From positions 1 through 32,932 of the forward strand of contig CALCJE010000275.1 of the NCBI GenBank assembly GCA_937965665.1: 32,932 nt of DNA, written 5' to 3'. Below, piece after piece: positions 15,527-23,678 of the stretch. The position numbers and the translations under genes were made by a program. The stretch is from an uncultured Bacteroidales bacterium. GTDB lineage: Bacteria; Bacteroidota; Bacteroidia; Bacteroidales; UBA4417. The stretch's first letter is position 1, and every line of letters starts with the position of its first letter. The notes under the pieces are model-generated. The model did not search any database. It worked only from the letters and a program-made list of their open reading frames with translations, and was not told the DNA's origin.

Positions 15527-17856
15527 AAACAGTAAACCTGAAACACGACAGCGCTATAAAGCATGTAACCGGTCAATCGGTTTATGTGAACGATATTACA
15601 ACCCACCGGCAATTGGTCGGAAGGGTGGTTTACAGCCCGGTTGCCCATGCCCGCATCAGTTTGCTCGATACGAAAGCTGCATTAAAACTGAATGGAATTG
15701 CCGCTATACTTACCAGCAAGGATATTTCAGGCGAAAACCAGATGGGCCCGGTAATACACGATGAACTTTGCCTTGCCTCGGATGAAGTTACCTTTATAGG
15801 ACAGGCCATTGTGCTGATTGCCGCCGAAAACGAAGAAGCTGCTCTTAAGGCCGAAAAACTTATCCGCATTGAGTTTGAAGAGCTGGAGCGTATTCTTACA
15901 TTGCAGGATGCCATAAAAAAAGGAGCTCTTATCGCTCCTGTTCGTACCATCGAAAGTGGTAATGTTGAAGAAATTTTTAAATCGGCACCCCATGTACTTA
16001 CGGGTGAGCTCGAAACAGGCGCACAGGAGCACTGGTACCTCGAAACCCAATCGGCGCTGGCAATTCCTGGCGAAGGAAAAGAGATGCATATTTATGCTTC
16101 GAGCCAGAACCCGGCCGAAACACAAGCCATTGTTGCCGAAGTGTTAGGTGTTTCGAAAAATGAAATTGATGTTGAAGTTCGCCGCATGGGCGGAGGCTTT
16201 GGCGGGAAAGAAACACAGGGAAACCATGTGGCTGCCTGGGCTGCCTTGCTTGCCAACGCAACACGAAGGCCGGTGGGCATTCATCTTTTTCGCGACGATG
16301 ATCAGAAAATAACCGGCAAACGTCATCGTTTCCTGTCGAAATACCAGGTCGCATTTAATGATGAAGGCAGGATTCTTGCCTATTCGGTCGAATTAAATTC
16401 CGATGCCGGCGCTGCTACCGACCTCAGCCGGGCTATTCTCGAAAGAGCTATGCTCCATGCCGAAAATGCTTATTATATCCCTGATATTAAAATCGTTGGT
16501 AAAGCTTACAAAACCAACCTGCCGTCGAATACGGCCTTCCGCGGTTTTGGCGGGCCACAGGGAATGGCTGTTATCGAAACTGCCATCGACCGCATGGCTC
16601 GTTTCCTGAAAAAAGATCCGGCAGAAATCCGCAAACTTAATTTTTACGGATTCAACGACAGAAACGTTACGCCTTACGGAGAAACGATTTCGAACAACCA
16701 TCTGCATGTGATGTACGACCAATTGCTGGCGTCGTCGGGCTATACGAACCGCAGGCATGAAATTGAAAAATTTAACCGCGAACACGAATTTGTAAAACGG
16801 GGTATTTCACTTACTCCTGTAAAATTCGGAATATCATTTACTACCGCTTTCCTCAACCAGGCCGGGGCTTTGGTGCATATCTACACCGATGGGACCATTG
16901 CCGTAAATCACGGCGGAACCGAAATGGGGCAAGGGCTGAATACAAAAATTCATGGTATTGCTGCCGCCGAATTTGGTGTTTCTCCTGATTATATCAAGGT
17001 CAGTGTTACCAATACATCAAAAGTTCCGAACACCTCGGCAACTGCAGCTTCATCGGGTAGCGACCTGAACGGCATGGCGGTGAAAAATGCCATTGAAAAG
17101 CTGAAATCGCGACTGGCAGAAGTTGCTTCAACCGAACTAAATGCCAGGTTAAAAAAAGATTCCATCGTGCCCGGCCAGGTGGTTTTCGCCGAAAATTTTG
17201 TTTTTTCATCGACCTATCCCGAAGAGAAAATTGCTTTTGCCGACCTGGTTAGCCAGGCTTACCTGAAACAGGTTAGCCTGAGTGCAACAGGCTTTTATAA
17301 AACGCCCGGCATTTTCTACGATCGCGAACTGGGCAAAGGAAATCCATTCTATTATTATGCCTATGGAATGTCGGTTTCCGAAATGGAACTGGATGTGCTC
17401 ACCGGTGAATACAAACTTTTGCGTAGCGATATTTTACACGATGTAGGCGATTCGCTGAACGAGGAAATTGATATTGGCCAGGTTGAAGGCGGATTTATAC
17501 AAGGTGTTGGCTGGGTTACCACCGAAGAAATAAAGTGGGATAAAAACGGGCATTTGCTGACCCATTCGCCTGATACGTATAAGATTCCTACGGTGAATGA
17601 TATCCCTGCCATTTTTAATGTTGAGCTTTTAAAAGGATATCCCAACCAGGGTACTATCCGTAAAAGCAAAGCCGTGGGCGAGCCTCCGCTGATGCTGGCA
17701 TTTTCGGTATGGCTGGCCATTAAAAATGCAGTTTCGGCAGTTGGTAATCATGAATTTGAACCTGAGTTTTCGTTGCCTGCCACGGCTGAAAAAGTTCTGC
17801 TTAGTATTGAAGATATTCATATAAAGAGCCTTAGGTTAAACGACAATTTTAAATAA
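15523..17856 (+). CDS. xdhB: Xanthine dehydrogenase large subunit, molybdopterin-binding
   Basis: 777 residues, normal for XdhB. The Mo-cofactor motif M-G-G-G-F-G-G-K-E (222-230) and F-R-G-F-G-G-P-Q (339-346) are intact. Residues known from bovine and Rhodobacter enzymes to hold and oxidise purines are all visible: E230 (bovine Glu802), R308 in L-E-R-A-M (Arg880), R340 and F342 (Arg912, Phe914), F439-T440 in I-S-F-T (Phe1009-Thr1010) and base E720 in A-V-G-E-P-P (Glu1261). This points to true hypoxanthine/xanthine oxidation rather than another hydroxylase substrate. The equivalences are by motif from memory, not a computed alignment. A 30-bp AT-rich gap separates it from the nuclease gene. 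Confidence 0.94.
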   Translation: MKTVNLKHDSAIKHVTGQSVYVNDITTHRQLVGRVVYSPVAHARISLLDTKAALKLNGIAAILTSKDISGENQMGPVIHDELCLASDEVTFIGQAIVLIAAENEEAALKAEKLIRIEFEELERILTLQDAIKKGALIAPVRTIESGNVEEIFKSAPHVLTGELETGAQEHWYLETQSALAIPGEGKEMHIYASSQNPAETQAIVAEVLGVSKNEIDVEVRRMGGGFGGKETQGNHVAAWAALLANATRRPVGIHLFRDDDQKITGKRHRFLSKYQVAFNDEGRILAYSVELNSDAGAATDLSRAILERAMLHAENAYYIPDIKIVGKAYKTNLPSNTAFRGFGGPQGMAVIETAIDRMARFLKKDPAEIRKLNFYGFNDRNVTPYGETISNNHLHVMYDQLLASSGYTNRRHEIEKFNREHEFVKRGISLTPVKFGISFTTAFLNQAGALVHIYTDGTIAVNHGGTEMGQGLNTKIHGIAAAEFGVSPDYIKVSVTNTSKVPNTSATAASSGSDLNGMAVKNAIEKLKSRLAEVASTELNARLKKDSIVPGQVVFAENFVFSSTYPEEKIAFADLVSQAYLKQVSLSATGFYKTPGIFYDRELGKGNPFYYYAYGMSVSEMELDVLTGEYKLLRSDILHDVGDSLNEEIDIGQVEGGFIQGVGWVTTEEIKWDKNGHLLTHSPDTYKIPTVNDIPAIFNVELLKGYPNQGTIRKSKAVGEPPLMLAFSVWLAIKNAVSAVGNHEFEPEFSLPATAEKVLLSIEDIHIKSLRLNDNFK

Positions 17857-17886
17857 TATCAATTACTTTTATTTAAATTCTACTCG

Positions 17887-18945
17887 ATGATCGAACCGAT
17901 AGAAAGTCTAGGGTTTTCAATATTACAACAGGCTATTAAACAAGCCAGGGACAATGCATTTTCATCAGTTAATGCGGAATTGGTGAATCTGTATTGGCAA
18001 ACCGGAGCTTTTGTTAGTAAGCAGCTTGATAAAAGTACCTGGGGCGATAAAACAGTTCAAAAATTGTCGGATTTTTTACTGAAAAATGAACCCACATTAA
18101 AAGGATTCGACCGTAAAAGCATCTACAGGATGGTTCAATTTTACGAATGTTATAAGCAAAGTGCTTTTGTTACTCCAGATGCTGATCAAAATTATGAAAC
18201 AACTAATCAGAGCGATGTGATTGTCGCTACACTGTGGCGACATGCCGGAAAAGAAACACCCCAGGAAGTTGTCGCTACACTGTGGCGACAATTTTCGCAG
18301 GAATCAATAAAGTATTCAGCTTTAACTAAACTTAACCGGAGTATTCATAAAATATTGATTTCAAGAACAAAGTCGGACGAAGAAAGAGAATTTTATATCT
18401 GGAAGTGCCTTCACGAAAAATATAGTGTCAGAGAAATCGATCGTCAAATATCTTCAGGCCTATTCGAACGGACAATGCTGGGAAATTCGACCATTTCAAA
18501 AAGTCTCAAAACAGAATATTCCGATATAATTAATACTTTTAAAGACAGTTATATTTTCGAATTCCTCAATCTTCCGGATCATTACAGTGAAAACGATTTG
18601 CAAAAAGGCCTCATCACCCAAATGAAAAATGTGGTCCTCGAATTGGGTAAAGATTTCCTGTTTGTATCGGATGAATATAAAGTGATGGTCGGTAACAGCG
18701 ATTTTTACATCGATTTGCTGTTTTATCACAGGGGCTTGCAATGCCTGGTAGCTTTTGAACTAAAAACCGATAAATTTATACCCGAATACCTTGGCAAACT
18801 GAACTTCTACCTCGAAGCGCTGGATCGCGATGTTAAAAAACCCAATGAAAAACCAAGCATCGGCATTTTGCTATGCAAGGATAAAGACACCGAAGTAGTA
18901 GAATATGCAATGAGTCGCAGCCTCCCGCCTGCCATGGTTGCATAA
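17887..18945 (+). CDS. DUF1016/YhcG-type PDDEXK nuclease, C-terminally truncated by in-frame TAA
   Basis: 352 residues as read. The N-terminal DUF1016 domain (about 5-200) has the usual L-V-N-L-Y-W-Q-T-G and R-K-S-I-Y-R-M-V-Q-F-Y blocks. The C-terminal PDDEXK core has D276 (Y-I-D-L-L-F-Y-H), then E291 and K293 (A-F-E-L-K-T). The reading stops at P-A-M-V-A, yet the same frame continues after the TAA for 29 codons with L-P-E-K-K-I-L-Q-Q-K-L-H-E-L-F-E, the typical family C-terminus, ending in a TGA that overlaps the ygeY start. A single change at a Glu codon explains this, or a sequencing error. Between the domains, residues 113-134 hold a twice-repeated V-A-T-L-W-R encoded by near-palindromes. 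Family members are linked to DNA cleavage and recombination; an unexpected guest in a purine operon. A one-mismatch -7 box (TACTTTTA, 17864-17871) may give it its own promoter. Confidence 0.85.
   Translation: MIEPIESLGFSILQQAIKQARDNAFSSVNAELVNLYWQTGAFVSKQLDKSTWGDKTVQKLSDFLLKNEPTLKGFDRKSIYRMVQFYECYKQSAFVTPDADQNYETTNQSDVIVATLWRHAGKETPQEVVATLWRQFSQESIKYSALTKLNRSIHKILISRTKSDEEREFYIWKCLHEKYSVREIDRQISSGLFERTMLGNSTISKSLKTEYSDIINTFKDSYIFEFLNLPDHYSENDLQKGLITQMKNVVLELGKDFLFVSDEYKVMVGNSDFYIDLLFYHRGLQCLVAFELKTDKFIPEYLGKLNFYLEALDRDVKKPNEKPSIGILLCKDKDTEVVEYAMSRSLPPAMVA
18222..18290. repeat. Two copies of a 21-bp near-palindrome inside the nuclease gene
   Basis: The copies at 18222-18242 and 18270-18290 are identical. 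Each has arms TGTCGC and GCGACA around a centre that is itself nearly self-complementary, with only two mismatched pairs in 21 bp. They are 48 bp (16 codons) apart, in frame, and both encode V-A-T-L-W-R. They fall in the linker between the DUF1016 N-terminal region and the nuclease core, where length variation is tolerated. A palindromic element inserted and duplicated in a coding sequence is the simplest reading. Confidence 0.8.
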
Positions 18946-19035
18946 TATAAAACAATGTTGCCCGAAAAAAAGATTCTGCAACAGAAACTGCACGAACTGT
19001 TTGAAAATACAACAAAAATAAATCCTGACAAATGA
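18946..19035 (+). pseudogene. Severed C-terminal tail of the YhcG-type nuclease
   Basis: In frame with the nuclease gene after its TAA (18943-18945). 29 codons begin Y-K-T-M-L-P-E-K-K and end before TGA at 19033-19035. With Glu in place of the stop, the junction would read V-A-E-Y-K-T-M-L-P-E-K, as expected of the family. The original TGA overlaps the ygeY ATG as ATGA, the same junction type as xdhC-xdhA and xdhA-xdhB. The tail keeps its reading frame and similarity, so the change is recent or is read through. Confidence 0.75.
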
Positions 19036-20219
19036 ACGAATTACTCGAAAAAATCAACGAACTCTCACACAAGTACAGCGACTACACCGCTCAAAACCTT
19101 TCGAAACTGGTGAAAATAAAATCGACCAGCATGTACGAAAAAGACGTACAGCTGGAGCTGAAACGCCAGATGGAAGAAGCCGGTTTCGACGAAGTGCGGA
19201 TAGACGGACTTGGAAATGTAATAGGCCGCATCGGCAACGGCAAACGAATACTGGCTATTGATGGCCACATGGACACGGTGGATGTCGGTAATCCTGCAAA
19301 CTGGACTTTTGACCCCTTCAGCGGCGAAATAAAAGACGGCTTTGTACATGGCCGCGGAACGGTGGATCAGAAAGGCGGTCCGGCAGCAGCCGTTACCAGC
19401 GGGCGCATTTTAAAGGAACTCGGTTTCGACCGCGACCTCACCGTATTGGTTGTAGGCAGTGTGATGGAAGAAGACTGCGACGGACTTTGCTGGAAATACC
19501 TGGTGGAAGAGGAAAATGTACGTCCCGATTACACCATCAGCACCGAACCCACCAACCTCAATATTTATCGTGGTCACCGTGGCCGTATGGAAATACTGGT
19601 TCGTTTTAAAGGCCTTTCGTGCCATGGAAGCGCACCCGAGCGTGGCAAAAATGCCATTTATATGGCTGCCCGCGCAGCCCTCGAAATCGAAAAACTGAAT
19701 GAACGACTGGGAACTGATGAATTCCTTGGAAAAGGTTCAGTTACCATTTCGGAGATAAAATCAGGAAGTCCTTCGCTTTGCGCGGTGGCTGATTATGCGC
19801 AATTTCACCTCGACCGCCGCCTTACCTGGGGCGAAACCAAGGAATCAGCTGTTGCCGAAATCCAGGAAATTATCAAAGATATGGATGCCACAGTTGAAGT
19901 GCTGCATTACGAAGAAGTTGCTTATACCGGTCTGAAATACGGCATGGAAAAATACTATCCAACCTGGAAAATTCCGGCCGAGCACAAAGTAGTAACCACC
20001 GGAGTTGAAGCATTTACCGGACTTTTCGGTAAAAATCCGATTGTTGACAAATGGACTTTTTCCACTAACGGCGTAACCATAAACGGTTATTATGGCATCC
20101 CGATCATCGGTTTTGGGCCTGGCAACGAAGTGCTTGCACATGCTCCCAACGAAAAAGTTCCGGTTTCGGACCTGGTAGTGGCTTCTGCTTTTTATGCGGC
20201 TTATGCCTTTATGATCTAA
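19032..20219 (+). CDS. ygeY: YgeY-type M20 metallohydrolase (selenium/purine-metabolism linked)
   Basis: 395 residues, M20 peptidase/deacylase fold, cytosolic. Metal-site residues are H79 and D81 (I-D-G-H-M-D-T-V), D112 (G-R-G-T-V-D-Q-K-G-G), E146/E147 (V-M-E-E-D-C-D-G), E172 (S-T-E-P-T) and H370 (L-A-H-A-P-N-E). The dimerisation lid carries C-H-G-S-A-P-E-R-G-K-N. The M-E-E-D-C-D-G and T-E-P-T-N-L wording is characteristic of YgeY rather than DapE or ArgE. In E. coli and gut anaerobes ygeY lies with ygeX, ygeW, xdh and hydantoinase genes tied to anaerobic purine breakdown, where it is thought to hydrolyse an acylated or ureido intermediate. Exact substrate unsettled. Confidence 0.92.
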   Translation: MNELLEKINELSHKYSDYTAQNLSKLVKIKSTSMYEKDVQLELKRQMEEAGFDEVRIDGLGNVIGRIGNGKRILAIDGHMDTVDVGNPANWTFDPFSGEIKDGFVHGRGTVDQKGGPAAAVTSGRILKELGFDRDLTVLVVGSVMEEDCDGLCWKYLVEEENVRPDYTISTEPTNLNIYRGHRGRMEILVRFKGLSCHGSAPERGKNAIYMAARAALEIEKLNERLGTDEFLGKGSVTISEIKSGSPSLCAVADYAQFHLDRRLTWGETKESAVAEIQEIIKDMDATVEVLHYEEVAYTGLKYGMEKYYPTWKIPAEHKVVTTGVEAFTGLFGKNPIVDKWTFSTNGVTINGYYGIPIIGFGPGNEVLAHAPNEKVPVSDLVVASAFYAAYAFMI

Positions 20220-20251
20220 CAGCGGATGTACATCACCGGTCTTCAGAAGTT

Positions 20252-20307
20252 CCAGGTGCGGGGTTCCGACTTCCTACTCCGGTCTTCGGTCTCCCGTCCC
20301 CCTACTC
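20252..20307. repeat. Heptamer-periodic tract between ygeY and ygeW
   Basis: Eight consecutive 7-bp units in exact register, consensus near CCGACTT or CGGTCTC. CCTACTC occurs twice in the same phase (20273 and 20301), and CGGTCTT and CGGTCTC are adjacent (20280, 20287). Read on the minus strand the units are of the AAGTCGG/AAGACCG type, close to the tract at 1988-2015. It occupies nearly half of the 118-bp gap, with no gene, promoter or terminator evident. Confidence 0.65.
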
Positions 20308-20337
20308 AATCCATTACAAAACCAAATTACCCTACCC

Positions 20338-21528
20338 ATGAAACCATTTATCCAGATTATTGAAGAACTTATAAAACTTAAGACGAACCTTTACGGGAAA
20401 GATTTCCTGTTAACCTGGGATAAAACCGAGGATGAACTTAAACAAACCTTGCTGGTAGCCGAGGCCTTGAAATATTTGCGAGATCATAATATTTCGGCAC
20501 GATGTTTCGATTCGGGACTGGCTATTTCCAATTTCCGCGACAACTCAACCCGCACAAGGTTTTCGTTTGCATCGGCCTGCAATATGCTTGGGCTCGAAGT
20601 TCAGGATCTCGACGAAAGCACCTCGCAGATAGCCCACGGCGAAACCGTGCGCGAAACGGCCAATATGATCAGTTTCCTCACCGATGTTATCGGGATACGT
20701 GATGACATGTTCCTGGGTGCGGGCCATACTTATATGCAGGAAGTAGGTCATGCGCTGGATGATGGTTTCAAAAACGGGGTGCTGTCGCAACGGCCCGGAA
20801 TCGTGAACCTTCAGTGCGATATCGACCATCCTACACAGGCAATGGCCGACCTCATGCACCTGGCCGATTATTATGGCGGGCTCGACAAGTTAAAAGGCAA
20901 AAAAATTGCCATGACCTGGGCTTATTCTCCAAGTTACGGAAAGCCATTGTCGGTGCCGCAAGGCATAATTGGGCTAATGACCCGCTTTGGTATGGAGGTT
21001 GACCTGGCACATCCCGAAGGCTATACACTGATTGACGACGTGGTGGAATTGGCAGGCAAAAATGCAGCGGCTTCGGGAGGCAAATTCAGGGTGGTGAACA
21101 GCATGGATGAAGCTTTCCGCGATGCAGACATTGTTTATCCTAAAAGCTGGGCCCCGTTTGCCGTAATGCAGCGACGTACTGAATTGCTTCAAAATAGCGA
21201 CAAAGATGGCTTGAAAGTGCTGGAACAGGAATGCCTGGCCAACAATGCCCGTTTCAAAAGCTGGGAATGCACCGAGGAAAAAATGAAACTCACCAAAGGC
21301 GGCAAAGCGTTGTACATGCATTGCCTGCCGGCTGATATTTCGGGCGTTTCGTGCAAGGAAGGCGAAGTGGCCGAAAGCGTTTTTGAGCACTACCGCATCG
21401 AAACCTATAAGGAAGCCGGATTTAAACCTTATATTATTGCTGCTATGATTTTTAACAATAAATTCAATAATGCTGCAGCAGTATTAGATAAACTGAACGA
21501 AAGAGGCTTGAAAAGGATTATGGGTTAA
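20338..21528 (+). CDS. ygeW: YgeW-type knotted carbamoyltransferase
   Basis: 396 residues, a member of the aspartate/ornithine carbamoyltransferase superfamily. The carbamoyl-phosphate loop is S-T-R-T-R (70-74), followed by H-P-T-Q (164-167) and H-C-L-P-A-D-I (328-334). The substrate loop differs from both ATCase and OTCase. Long insertions and the phrases D-L-D-E-S-T-S-Q-I-A-H-G-E-T-V-R-E-T-A and M-T-W-A-Y-S-P-S-Y-G-K-P-L identify the YgeW group. In anaerobic purine catabolism it is thought to act phosphorolytically on a carbamoylated (ureido) intermediate and yield carbamoyl phosphate, but its substrate is not firmly known. No carbamate kinase is present in the window. A terminator follows 22 bp after the stop. 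Confidence 0.93.
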   Translation: MKPFIQIIEELIKLKTNLYGKDFLLTWDKTEDELKQTLLVAEALKYLRDHNISARCFDSGLAISNFRDNSTRTRFSFASACNMLGLEVQDLDESTSQIAHGETVRETANMISFLTDVIGIRDDMFLGAGHTYMQEVGHALDDGFKNGVLSQRPGIVNLQCDIDHPTQAMADLMHLADYYGGLDKLKGKKIAMTWAYSPSYGKPLSVPQGIIGLMTRFGMEVDLAHPEGYTLIDDVVELAGKNAAASGGKFRVVNSMDEAFRDADIVYPKSWAPFAVMQRRTELLQNSDKDGLKVLEQECLANNARFKSWECTEEKMKLTKGGKALYMHCLPADISGVSCKEGEVAESVFEHYRIETYKEAGFKPYIIAAMIFNNKFNNAAAVLDKLNERGLKRIMG

Positions 21529-21550
21529 ATTCCGGGTTCATCATTGCAAT

Positions 21551-21591
21551 ACCAAAACCAGGCAAGCGCGAAAAACTTGCCTGGTTTTGGT
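21551..21591 (+). terminator. Strong intrinsic terminator of the xdh-ygeYW cluster
   Basis: A perfect 16-bp stem (21551-21566 with 21576-21591, arm ACCAAAACCAGGCAAG) and 9-nt loop, then TTGACTATTTC. The T-rich half of the right arm itself (GGTTTTGGTTT) supplies the weak hybrid. It closes the operon before the sensor kinase gene. Confidence 0.85.
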
Positions 21592-21740
21592 TTGACTATT
21601 TCATAAAATTCTGTATATCTGAAGATCGCACGAAAGTTAATACAAACTGATATATGCCTGATTAGCGTTGACTAAGCTTCGGTTTTTATTACCTAAAACT
21701 TTTTGCACATAAAAAACGTTCATAAACGAAAGCATTTTCA

Positions 21741-23678
21741 ATGAAGGTTCTCTACGCACTCACCTTTATTCTTATTTTTCTTTCTTCCATGAGTTTTTCA
21801 TTTGGAGAAAATGCAACCACTATTGAGCGCATCCTGAGTGCAAAACCCGATAGCAATAAAGTAAAACAATTAAGCGATTTATGCTGGAATTACCGCTTCA
21901 AATCGGCCGATTCGGCATTGCTGTTCGGAGAGCAGGCGCTGAAACTCGCCCAACAGATCAGGTTTAAGAAGGGCATTGCACAGGCTTACAACGATTTGGC
22001 AATTATTTACATTGATAAATCCAGTTTCAGGAGTGCGACCAATTACCTGAATGAAGCCATGAAAATTCGTGAACAACTAAACGATCAATCGGGAATAGCA
22101 TCGCTGCATAACAAACTCGGAATTATCGATCAGAAACAGGGGCGACTTAAAGATGCGCTTCAACATCAGATTGAAGCCCTGAAAATATACCGTAAACTGG
22201 GTGAGGATAAATGGATTGGGTATAGTTTGAACAACATTGCCATTATTCATCAAAACCTTGGCAATCTGAATAATGCGCTCAAATATCACCAGGAAGCACT
22301 ATACTATCGCATCAAGTTAAAAGATTCGGAAGGCGAAGCTACATCCTATGGCAACATGGCCAATCTTTACGCCCTGATGTATGATACCATTCAGGCGCTG
22401 GTGTATTATGAAAAAGCCATTAAACTCTCCAGGCAATTAAATAAAGAAGAATTGGTTGCCGCCAATCTAAGCAATATCAGCAGCTTGTATATGGCTCAGA
22501 AAAAATTCGGAAAATCTCTGGATCTGTTAAAGGAATCTCTCGAAATCCGCGAGCGTACAGGTGATTCGAAGGGAATTTCTTCAACACTTTCGCGGATGGG
22601 AATGGTTTACACCAATACAGGCCAGTACAGGGAAGCTTTAAATGTACTGCACCGTTCCTTGCAAATAGCCCGCAAAGTGGCGGTTGTAGATGAGGAACTT
22701 AGTGCCACCCTTGCGCTTGCCAAGCTTAAAGTACTCACCAATCAGCCCGACAGTTCATTCACGCTGATGAACCATTACATTTCTCTTCGCGATTCGTTGT
22801 ATGAAGCACGTATCAGGCAACAAATACTGGATGTTCAAACACAGTACGAAACTGACAAACTGGAACAGGATCTTCACCTGGTTAAACAGGATAAGGAGTT
22901 TGCTGAGATTAAACTGAAACAGCGCAAAACGCAAATCCTACTGTTAATTTCTATGTTCATTTCCATTACGGGAGCCGGAATTTTTCTTTTTTACAGGCAT
23001 CAGCAGCGGCAAAAATCGGCATTAAACATCGAACGGATCAGAGAACAGGAAACACGCATCAATGCAGTATTTGAGGCGCAGGAAGAAGAGCGCAGGCGTA
23101 TTGCAAAGGAGCTTCACGATGGCATAGGGCAAACCATTGGAGCAATAAAAATGAACTATCAGGTCCTTTCGGAGAAAATGGACAATCCAGAACTCATACC
23201 CGATTTCAAAAAAGTTCAGAAAATGCTTGATAATGCAGGTGCCGAAGTCCGTAGCATTTCGCACCAGATGCTTCCGAAGGAGCTGGAGCAGTTCGGCCTG
23301 GTTCCGGCTATCGAAGGCATGTTAAACCTTCATTTCGAAAACTCGCCGATAAAGGCTAATTTCGAATATTCGGGATTTGATGTAAGAATTGGAACTGCTG
23401 TTGAACTTGCTCTTTTCCGGGTGCTTCAGGAACTGGTAAGTAATGTTATCAAACATTCAAAAGCCAGCCAGCTAACCGTGCAGCTTATCAGGCTCAAAAC
23501 ACATGTGATGATGAATGTAAGCGATAACGGCATTGGTTTCGATGTTGAAAACAACCAGAAAAACGGCATCGGTTTATTAAGTATAGCCAGCCGCATTGAT
23601 GCCATTAAAGGAAATTTAAGGTACGAATCGAGTGCGGGCAATGGAACTACAGTAATCATCAGAACACCTCTGTCATGA
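21741..23678 (+). CDS. TPR-containing sensor histidine kinase (HisKA_3, NarL/DegS type)
   Basis: 645 residues. The signal peptide is residues 1-22, followed by a periplasmic array of about seven TPR units from 45 to 350 (A-Y-N-D-L-A-I-I-Y, L-H-N-K-L-G-I-I-D, S-L-N-N-I-A-I-I-H, S-Y-G-N-M-A-N-L-Y repeat at 40-residue steps). A coiled linker and one membrane helix (about 398-418) come next. The dimerisation helix E-E-E-R-R-R-I-A-K-E-L-H-D-G-I-G has phospho-acceptor H459. The HATPase domain has N568 (L-V-S-N-V-I-K-H) and D595 (S-D-N-G-I-G-F), with G-I-G-L at 609-612. The regulator gene overlaps it by ATGA. The signal sensed is unknown; TPRs suggest a peptide or protein partner. Confidence 0.92.
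   Translation: MKVLYALTFILIFLSSMSFSFGENATTIERILSAKPDSNKVKQLSDLCWNYRFKSADSALLFGEQALKLAQQIRFKKGIAQAYNDLAIIYIDKSSFRSATNYLNEAMKIREQLNDQSGIASLHNKLGIIDQKQGRLKDALQHQIEALKIYRKLGEDKWIGYSLNNIAIIHQNLGNLNNALKYHQEALYYRIKLKDSEGEATSYGNMANLYALMYDTIQALVYYEKAIKLSRQLNKEELVAANLSNISSLYMAQKKFGKSLDLLKESLEIRERTGDSKGISSTLSRMGMVYTNTGQYREALNVLHRSLQIARKVAVVDEELSATLALAKLKVLTNQPDSSFTLMNHYISLRDSLYEARIRQQILDVQTQYETDKLEQDLHLVKQDKEFAEIKLKQRKTQILLLISMFISITGAGIFLFYRHQQRQKSALNIERIREQETRINAVFEAQEEERRRIAKELHDGIGQTIGAIKMNYQVLSEKMDNPELIPDFKKVQKMLDNAGAEVRSISHQMLPKELEQFGLVPAIEGMLNLHFENSPIKANFEYSGFDVRIGTAVELALFRVLQELVSNVIKHSKASQLTVQLIRLKTHVMMNVSDNGIGFDVENNQKNGIGLLSIASRIDAIKGNLRYESSAGNGTTVIIRTPLS

Noticed and set aside
17864..17871. TACTTTTA as the nuclease gene's own promoter
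   Set aside because: One mismatch from the consensus, no -33 box, and such words are common in AT-rich gaps; mentioned in the gene entry but not listed as a site.
21698..21705. Possible -7 box ACTTTTTG before the sensor kinase
   Set aside because: Two mismatches to TAnnTTTG and the only TTGAC upstream is 27 bp away, too far.
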